From contig JBAYZQ010000069.1 of NCBI GenBank assembly GCA_041672385.1, positions 1 through 11,076 of the forward strand: DNA of 11,076 nt, given 5' to 3'. Position 1 is the stretch's first letter, and each line of letters begins with the position of its first letter. The notes beneath the pieces are model-generated. The model did not search any database, was not told the DNA's origin, and saw only the letters and a list, made by a program, of their open reading frames with translations. This stretch comes from JBAYZQ01 sp041672385 (GTDB taxonomy: Bacteria > Spirochaetota > Spirochaetia > Sphaerochaetales > Sphaerochaetaceae). The position numbers and the translations under genes were made by a program. Below are positions 6,230 through 11,076 of the stretch, piece by piece.

Positions 6230-6970
6230 TCATAATAAATTCTTTTTTGATAATAACACACCAAGACCAACGCTACAAGCTGTCTCTGTTCGCAAAATTC
6301 TTGACCCAATTAGCTTAAAGTCATATCCATAAGCCTTAAACAAAGATCTCTCTCTATCAGACCAGCCTCTTTCACCACCAATAGCAAGAATGGTCCATTC
6401 TGAAGCATTTGTTTCAAGCTGACTAAGGGAAGAGCTTTCCTCAACATTGTCCAATACAATTTTTTCATATTCATCACTTGAATATTCCAAAAGAAAGGAG
6501 TCAACATCATCATAAAATGAAACCTTACTCATCATGCACGAGCCAGATTGCATTGCTCCGTCTAAAAGGTATTTTTTATATTCTCCACTTGTATAAAGTT
6601 TTGCATCTTTATAAGACTTTTCACTTTTATCTGTTCCAATAAGAGCTATTTCTGAAGCTCCTAAAGTAACTGCTTCCCGAAGAATTCTCTTCATACAGAT
6701 TGGCCTTACCTGACTTACAGCTAGAACAACTGGGTAGAGGTTTACAAGGGGAAGTTTTTCTACTATTTCAAAGCAAAAAGCCCCAGAATCAAGGCTTATG
6801 ATTTTAGCTTTGTAATTTGAATCATTTACAATACCAAAATTAAACAAATCATCTTTTTGCAAATTGAGTATATTTTCAATATGCTTTACCCGGAAATCTT
6901 TTATATCAACTTTTAAAAGGTTTCCATTTTGACTTAGTATTTCGTTTTTATTAAAAAGTACTATATTCAT
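6230..6970 (-). CDS. rsmE: 16S rRNA (uracil-1498-N3)-methyltransferase RsmE
   Basis: A 246-residue SPOUT-class (trefoil knot) methyltransferase that uses SAM to methylate N3 of U1498 in 16S rRNA on the 30S subunit. The N-terminal about 70 residues form the PUA-like RNA-binding domain (with RVKHIENILNLQKDD at 27-41). The catalytic knot shows RPICMKRILREAVTLGA (89-105), LLDGAMQSG (135-143), IGGERGWSDRE (197-207) and the hallmark IGSRILRTETA (221-231). The loop reads IGGERGWS where most family members have IGPEGGFS, a divergent version. The ATG at 6968-6970 directly abuts the malQ TAA stop; AAAGGA (6975-6980) within the end of malQ is its ribosome binding site. Middle gene of the operon. Confidence 0.93.
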   Translation of the reverse strand: MNIVLFNKNEILSQNGNLLKVDIKDFRVKHIENILNLQKDDLFNFGIVNDSNYKAKIISLDSGAFCFEIVEKLPLVNLYPVVLAVSQVRPICMKRILREAVTLGASEIALIGTDKSEKSYKDAKLYTSGEYKKYLLDGAMQSGSCMMSKVSFYDDVDSFLLEYSSDEYEKIVLDNVEESSSLSQLETNASEWTILAIGGERGWSDRERSLFKAYGYDFKLIGSRILRTETACSVGLGVLLSKKNLL

Positions 6971-8482
6971 TTATTCCTTTTGACTCTCGTTTGAACGACC
7001 ATAGATTTCAATATATGAAGATAACCTATCTAGCATCCAAGGCTGGATTTGCCCTTCTTGACAACGCCAACTCCAATTACTTTGTCCCATAGTAGATGGC
7101 ATGTTCATTCTAGCTTCCGAGCCAAGACCAATTAAATCTTGAATTGGGAAAACTGCATAATTAGCACTACTAGAAATCAAACTTCTTATCATCTGCCAAA
7201 CAATATCATCATCACTGCTTTGTAAATAACGGCGAACAATATCCTTCATTTCTTCTGAAAGATTATTGTACCACCCTCTTGAGGTGTTATTATCATGAGT
7301 TCCTGTATAACACACGCAATCTTTTTCATAATTATGAGGCAAAAAGGAGTTTGTAGTATCCAATTTACCATTTTTAAATCCAAACCCAAATTGAAGTATT
7401 TTCATTCCCGGAAAACCTGAAGCATCTTTTAAAGTTTTTACTTCTTCTGTAATTACTCCAAGGTCTTCTGCAATTATTGGTTTATCTTTAAAGAGCTTAA
7501 TAAGGGAATATCCCGGGCCCTTTACCCATTCACCTTTTCTTGCAGTTTTTTCACTTGCATCCACTTCCCAACAAGCTTCAAACCCTCTGAAATGATCAAT
7601 TCGTAAAATATCAACTTTTTTAAGTGTTTCATCCACTCTTTGCTTCCACCAATGAAAATCAGTCTTTTTATGGGCTTCCCAATCATAAACTGGATTTCCC
7701 CAAAGTTGACCGTCAGAAGAAAAAGAATCTGGGGGAACTCCACTTTTTTTTGTTTGTCTTCCTTGCTTGTCAAGTTTGAATAACTTCCTATTGGTCCAAA
7801 CATCTACACTATCAGAAGCCACAAAAATTGGGACATCTCCAACAATACTTATTCCCAAACTATTAGCAAATTTATGATAATCATTCCATTGTTTATCAAA
7901 AAAGAACTGAAGTACTTTGTATCTATTAATTGCTTCTTGGTTGTCTATTTCAGCTTTCTCAATAGCTTTTTTATTATATTTAGCTATTTCTTCAGGCCAT
8001 AAATACCAACGTGAATCATTATAAAAATCAGAAAGACTATGAAAAAGAGCATATGAATTTAACCACCAACTTTCCTTTTTACAAAAGTTTTCATACTCTT
8101 CTAAATCCCATTTCATGGAGTTTTCTAAAAAAGCATCAGCAGTATCAAAAAGAGCCTTCATTTTGGCTTTTTTTACCTTCCCATAGTCAATTCTTGAACT
8201 GTTCTGAAAATCAATTGTACTTAATTCACCATAAACTGCGCAATCAATTGATCTTAAATCAATGAGTAGTTCATTCCCTGCAAAACTTGAATGGCTTGCA
8301 TAAGGCGAATCTCCATATCCGGTTGGTCCAAGAGGAAGTATTTGCCAAAGATTTATTTTAGCCTCAGCAAATTTATTTAAAATTTCCTTGCCTTCCCAAC
8401 CAAGACATCCTATTCCAAAAGGCCCTGGAAAAGAAACCGGATGCATCAATATTCCACAGTAACGATTGTTTTTATTCTTCAT
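6971..8482 (-). CDS. malQ: 4-alpha-glucanotransferase (amylomaltase), GH77
   Basis: Transfers alpha-1,4-glucan segments between maltodextrins and releases glucose; used in maltodextrin and glycogen metabolism in the cytoplasm. The 503-residue length fits the short bacterial amylomaltase. Visible GH77 landmarks: GILMHPVSFPGPFGIG (10-25), WQILPLGPTGYGDSPY (46-61), VGDVPIFVASDSVDVW (214-229), nucleophile Asp296 in LRIDHFRGFEACW, acid/base Glu339 in IIAEDLG, and Asp397 in GTHDNNT. All three catalytic acids are present. In-frame TTG (8500) and GTG (8488) lie upstream, but they would fall in the promoter; ATG 8482 fits the family N-terminus. It has no Shine-Dalgarno and begins 6 nt after a -10 box. 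First gene of the malQ-rsmE-thyX operon, which joins carbohydrate, rRNA and nucleotide functions without an obvious common pathway. Confidence 0.96.
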   Translation of the reverse strand: MKNKNNRYCGILMHPVSFPGPFGIGCLGWEGKEILNKFAEAKINLWQILPLGPTGYGDSPYASHSSFAGNELLIDLRSIDCAVYGELSTIDFQNSSRIDYGKVKKAKMKALFDTADAFLENSMKWDLEEYENFCKKESWWLNSYALFHSLSDFYNDSRWYLWPEEIAKYNKKAIEKAEIDNQEAINRYKVLQFFFDKQWNDYHKFANSLGISIVGDVPIFVASDSVDVWTNRKLFKLDKQGRQTKKSGVPPDSFSSDGQLWGNPVYDWEAHKKTDFHWWKQRVDETLKKVDILRIDHFRGFEACWEVDASEKTARKGEWVKGPGYSLIKLFKDKPIIAEDLGVITEEVKTLKDASGFPGMKILQFGFGFKNGKLDTTNSFLPHNYEKDCVCYTGTHDNNTSRGWYNNLSEEMKDIVRRYLQSSDDDIVWQMIRSLISSSANYAVFPIQDLIGLGSEARMNMPSTMGQSNWSWRCQEGQIQPWMLDRLSSYIEIYGRSNESQKE

Positions 8483-8488
8483 GCGCAC

Positions 8489-8517
8489 AATATACAACAA
8501 TTTTATAAATTTGTCAT
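8489..8517 (-). promoter_or_regulatory. Promoter of the malQ-rsmE-thyX operon (predicted leaderless)
   Basis: On the minus strand ATGACA (8512-8517) and TATATT (8489-8494) are 17 bp apart, each matching consensus at five of six bases. Only 6 nt separate the -10 box from the malQ ATG, so the expected start is the A of the ATG itself, and no ribosome binding site is present. Confidence 0.55.
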
Positions 8518-8519
8518 TA

Positions 8520-8571
8520 TTGAATATTCACAAAGAATCTAATAGATAATACAATAACGAAAACTAAGGGG
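8520..8571 (+). promoter_or_regulatory. Promoter region and ribosome binding site of the ABC ATPase gene
   Basis: TTGAAT (8520-8525) and GATAAT (8545-8550) are 19 bp apart, a loose promoter candidate. AAGGGG (8566-8571) 5 nt before the ATG at 8577 is a clear ribosome binding site. A perfect 10-bp palindrome TGAATATTCA (8521-8530) overlaps the -35 box and lies just upstream of the divergent malQ promoter; it may be chance. Confidence 0.35.
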
Positions 8572-8576
8572 TAATT

Positions 8577-9077
8577 ATGTTAAGCGTTAAAAATGTTACA
8601 AAAAAATATGGAAAGCTTATTGCAAATAGTAATCTAAGTTTTGACATCGAAGATGGTAAAATTGGAATTCTTATGGGACCTAATGGAGCGGGAAAGTCAA
8701 CAATTATAAAAAGTATAGTTGGCCTTTTAAGATATGAAGGTGAAATAAAAATTAACGGTTTTGATAATAAAAGTATCGAAGCAAAACAAATTTTAGGATA
8801 TGTTCCTGAATTTCCTGCAATGTATGATCTTTTAACAGTTGGAGAACATATTGAGTTTATTTCTCGTTTATATAAGACTTTTGATAAAGAATATACAGAT
8901 AGTCTTCTTGAAAGATTTGACCTAATGGAAAAGAAAGATGATTTAGCTAAAAGTCTTAGTAAGGGCATGCAACAAAAACTTTCCATAGTATGCGCCTTGG
9001 CTCATAAACCTAAATTTGTTTTATTTGATGAGCCAATTGTTGGACTTGATCCTCCTTACTTTATCAGCAACATTTAA
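8577..9077 (+). pseudogene. ABC transporter ATP-binding protein, 5' fragment interrupted by an insertion element
   Basis: The 166-residue frame has Walker A GPNGAGKST (34-42), LGYVPEFPAMYDLLTV (73-88; Glu78 at the Q-loop position, as seen in many ABC-2 export ATPases), signature LSKGMQQKL (127-135), Walker B KFVLFDEP (146-153) and D-loop GLDP (156-159). It then ends in PYFISNI and a TAA, with no H-loop His and no C-terminal part, so it cannot form a normal nucleotide-binding domain; intact relatives are roughly 230-300 aa. The break coincides with the left end of the insertion element, after about position 9053. The last seven residues are read from element DNA. By family it probably served an ABC-2 type exporter, whose membrane gene would lie on the far side of the element. 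The missing 3' part should resume beyond the window. Confidence 0.85.
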
Positions 9078-9096
9078 AAGAATAGACGAATAAATT

Positions 9097-9127
9097 CTTT
9101 ACTTCTAATAAGTAGGGTCTTTTTTTT
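9097..9127 (+). terminator. Intrinsic terminator at the left end of the insertion element
   Basis: CTTTACTT (9097-9104) pairs with AAGTAGGG (9110-9117, including two G-U pairs) around the loop CTAAT, followed within two bases by eight T residues (9120-9127). It would stop transcripts entering from the ABC gene before they reach the transposase, a common feature at IS ends. The stem is AT-rich and modest in strength. Confidence 0.5.
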
Positions 9128-9169
9128 ACACTTTTCTAACAACATTTTTCTTAAAGGACTTACAGAGGC

Positions 9170-9220
9170 TTTACTTTATATTAGTAGTATGTTATAATTT
9201 TTAGTAGAACGAAATAGGAG
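9170..9220 (+). promoter_or_regulatory. Transposase promoter and ribosome binding site
   Basis: TTTACT (9170-9175) and a perfect TATAAT (9193-9198) are 17 bp apart. AGGAG (9216-9220) lies 7 nt before the ATG at 9228. The transposase therefore has its own expression signals inside the element. Confidence 0.6.
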
Positions 9221-9227
9221 TTTTTTC

Positions 9228-11076
9228 ATGTTTGTAAAAAAAGTAAAAAATCCAGATGGAAGAATTAGGTTAGCAATTATTCAAAGTTATAGAGTTGATG
9301 GTAAAAATAAATCTAGAATGATTAAAAATCTTGGCTATCTTGAAGATCTTGAAAGAGAATATGATAATCCTATTGTTCATTTCAATGAAATAGCAAAAAA
9401 AATGACTGAAGATTACAACGAAACTCATGGTAAAATTTCTATCATAATCGATAAAGATGAAAATTTACAAAAAAATATTGATAATTTCTCCAATTTAAAG
9501 AATTTAGGCTATGCTGCTATATCCAATATATATCATGATTTAGAAATTGATTATTTCATCAATAACCATAGACGTTATACTAATGATGAGTTCAATCATA
9601 ATGCTATTTTAAAACTTTTAGTTTTTGATAGAATATTATTTCCTTCATCAAAGAAAGGAGCCTTTGAGCATAAATCTTTATTCTTTGAAAACATGGATTT
9701 TTCTTTGAATGATGTATATAGATCTCTTCCTTTTTTTAACAAACATTCTAAAGAATTACTTATGGCAATAAATAAAAGGATTAAGTTTAAACACAAAAGG
9801 AGTACCACTTTAGTATATTATGATGTAACTAATTACTATTTTGAAACAAGCCAAGAAGATTTAGATGAAGAAATAGAAATAGATGGAGAGAAGACAATAA
9901 CTAAAGGGTTAAGAAAGAAAGGAGTTTCAAAAGAACATCGACCTGAACCAATTGTTCAGATGGGACTTTTTATGGATGAAAGAGGAATTCCTATTACTTA
10001 TAACACCTACTCGGGAAATACAAATGATTGTAAAACTTTAATTCCATCTCTAATGGACATTAAGTATGACTATGATATGAAAGATATAATAGTAGTTGCA
10101 GATAAAGGAATGATGACAGGGGATAACCTGGGTAGAATAATGGCTCAAAAGAATGGATATGTAATAAGCTATTCGATTAGAAAGTCAAAAGAATCTTTTC
10201 AATCTTATGTTTTAAATCAAGATGATTATATAAATGAATATGATGCTAAAGGAAATTTAGTATTTAAATATAAATCACGAATAGCACCAAGGGAAATAAC
10301 AATACATTCATTAAAAGATGGAAAACCAGTAAAACTGCAAATTAATGAAAGACAAATTATATTCTATAGTCAAAAATATGCAGATAGAGCAAAATATGAC
10401 AGACAAAAAGCACTTGAAAAAGCCTGTAAAATGGTTGAAAACCCTAATATTAAAAAGAAACCTGAAAACAGAGGTGCTGCAAAATACATAAAGCAACTTT
10501 TTATAGATGAAAATGGAGAAATAATAAATGATTTTGAAAAGGCCTTAGACTTTAATTCTGAGTTTCTTCAAAACGAAGAAAAACTTGATGGTTATTATGC
10601 AATTTGTACTAATGTAATTGGACTTTCTGAAAAAGAAAAGAAATTCAGTGGTAAAAGTCGAATAACCAAAGACGGATTCTTTCAATTAAATAAAAAAGTA
10701 TCAGCAAAAGATATAATTGACATATACAGAGGTCTATGGAAAATTGAAGAAACCTTCAAAGTTACAAAAAGCAGCTTAAAAACAAGGCCAGTTTATTTAT
10801 GGAAAAGAGAACATATTGAAGCTCATTTCTTAATTTGCTTCATTTCTTTAGTAATATTAAGACTTCTTGAATACAGACTAAAGGGTAAGTATTCAGCTTC
10901 TAGGATTTCAAAAAGTCTATCACTGGCTAATGGAGCATATTTAACAGATGGATTTTATCATTTCAATCATTATGATGATGTCCTAGAAGATATAGGTAAA
11001 GAACTAAAAATAGATTATTCCAGAAAATATCTTAAATTAGGTGAAATTAGAAAAATGCTGGGTGAAGTAAAAAAAA
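9228..11076 (+). CDS. IS1634-family DDE transposase (3' end outside window)
   Basis: From the ATG at 9228 the frame is open for 616 codons to the window edge with no stop, so it is long but not seen to end. The N-terminus MFVKKVKNPDGRIRLAIIQS and RMIKNLGYLEDL are typical of this family. Catalytic acids: Asp199 in YYDVTNYYFE, Asp292 in VVADKGMM, Glu507 in YRGLWKIEETFKVTKSSL, giving the DDE triad with the large insertion between the second D and E that marks IS4-superfamily enzymes. The YREK-type motif has Leu where many IS4 members have Arg, as is common in the IS1634 branch. No frameshift or internal stop is seen, so the transposase is probably functional, though the unseen C-terminus could differ. 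It mediates cut-and-paste movement of the element. Confidence 0.9.
   Translation, partial: MFVKKVKNPDGRIRLAIIQSYRVDGKNKSRMIKNLGYLEDLEREYDNPIVHFNEIAKKMTEDYNETHGKISIIIDKDENLQKNIDNFSNLKNLGYAAISNIYHDLEIDYFINNHRRYTNDEFNHNAILKLLVFDRILFPSSKKGAFEHKSLFFENMDFSLNDVYRSLPFFNKHSKELLMAINKRIKFKHKRSTTLVYYDVTNYYFETSQEDLDEEIEIDGEKTITKGLRKKGVSKEHRPEPIVQMGLFMDERGIPITYNTYSGNTNDCKTLIPSLMDIKYDYDMKDIIVVADKGMMTGDNLGRIMAQKNGYVISYSIRKSKESFQSYVLNQDDYINEYDAKGNLVFKYKSRIAPREITIHSLKDGKPVKLQINERQIIFYSQKYADRAKYDRQKALEKACKMVENPNIKKKPENRGAAKYIKQLFIDENGEIINDFEKALDFNSEFLQNEEKLDGYYAICTNVIGLSEKEKKFSGKSRITKDGFFQLNKKVSAKDIIDIYRGLWKIEETFKVTKSSLKTRPVYLWKREHIEAHFLICFISLVILRLLEYRLKGKYSASRISKSLSLANGAYLTDGFYHFNHYDDVLEDIGKELKIDYSRKYLKLGEIRKMLGEVKK

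Larger units (their letters stand above)
9054..11076 (+). mobile_element. IS1634-like insertion sequence (IS4 superfamily), left part, right end outside window
   Basis: The element begins where the ABC ATPase reading frame loses its family sequence (breakpoint somewhere in 9048-9060) and runs to the window edge. It contains about 170 bp of non-coding left end with a terminator and promoter, then a transposase. Terminal inverted repeats and a target duplication cannot be shown because the right end is missing. Insertion in the same orientation as the interrupted gene. Confidence 0.75.

Noticed and set aside
6217..6309. Longer ThyX start upstream, adding 30 residues
   Set aside because: It would overlap rsmE by 80 bp, and the extra residues do not resemble ThyX; the ATG at 6219 has a good ribosome binding site and fits the gap after rsmE.
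8011..8265. Plus-strand open frame inside malQ (and similar antisense frames within uvrC, splB-like, acyltransferase-like and transposase genes)
   Set aside because: They lie wholly within well-recognised genes, have no family resemblance and no ribosome binding sites; they are shadows.
9056..9179. TTACTTTAT direct repeat (9056-9064 and 9171-9179) as element ends or target duplication
   Set aside because: Nine AT-rich bases, both copies on the same side of the transposase; a target duplication would need a copy beyond the right end.
1..11076. CRISPR array, tRNA/rRNA gene, toxin-antitoxin or phage defence operon
   Set aside because: No regularly spaced repeats, no tRNA-like cloverleaf sequence and no recognised defence families were seen in any gene.

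Overview
The window is AT-rich bacterial chromosome with closely packed genes, short intergenic gaps and sigma-70-like promoters. The mix of genes fits an anaerobic, non-sporulating host, most likely a Treponema-like spirochaete: a NifX-like protein with a MinD-like ferredoxin ATPase, a SplB-like radical SAM protein, a stand-alone CAT-fold acyltransferase homologue, ThyX, and MalQ. A low-GC Clostridia-type Bacillota cannot be excluded from sequence alone.

Layout. Positions 1-1117 (minus) hold a two-gene operon: a NifX-family small protein and, overlapping it by 4 bp, a MinD-like ATPase with an inserted two-cluster ferredoxin domain that runs off the left edge. Their promoter (1192-1245) carries a conspicuous GGGCATATGCCC palindrome over the predicted transcription start. 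uvrC (1249-3042, minus) and a splB-like radical SAM gene (3096-4349, plus) diverge from a 53-bp gap, so two probable DNA-repair-type genes share one regulatory region. A stand-alone CAT/E2-fold acyltransferase homologue (4451-5401, plus) follows behind its own promoter and a leader hairpin; its stop codon overlaps that of thyX, which converges from the other strand. malQ, rsmE and thyX (8482 down to 5398, minus) form a tight operon with gaps of 0 and 10 bp.

The right end (8577-11076, plus) is a damaged locus. An ABC transporter ATPase gene breaks off right after its Walker B/D-loop, and from about position 9054 the sequence is an insertion element. This has an intrinsic terminator near its left end, its own promoter and ribosome binding site, and an IS1634-type (IS4 superfamily) DDE transposase that stays open to the window edge.

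How the genes relate: most are housekeeping (nucleotide excision repair, 16S rRNA methylation, dTMP synthesis, glycogen/maltodextrin use). No defence system, CRISPR array or RNA gene was found. The least ordinary signals are the SplB-like protein that appears to lack the residues used by true spore photoproduct lyase, the acyltransferase with Glu in place of the catalytic His, the NifX/MinD pair with its palindromic operator, and three genes (uvrC, splB-like, malQ) whose promoters seem to place the transcript start at the start codon (leaderless).
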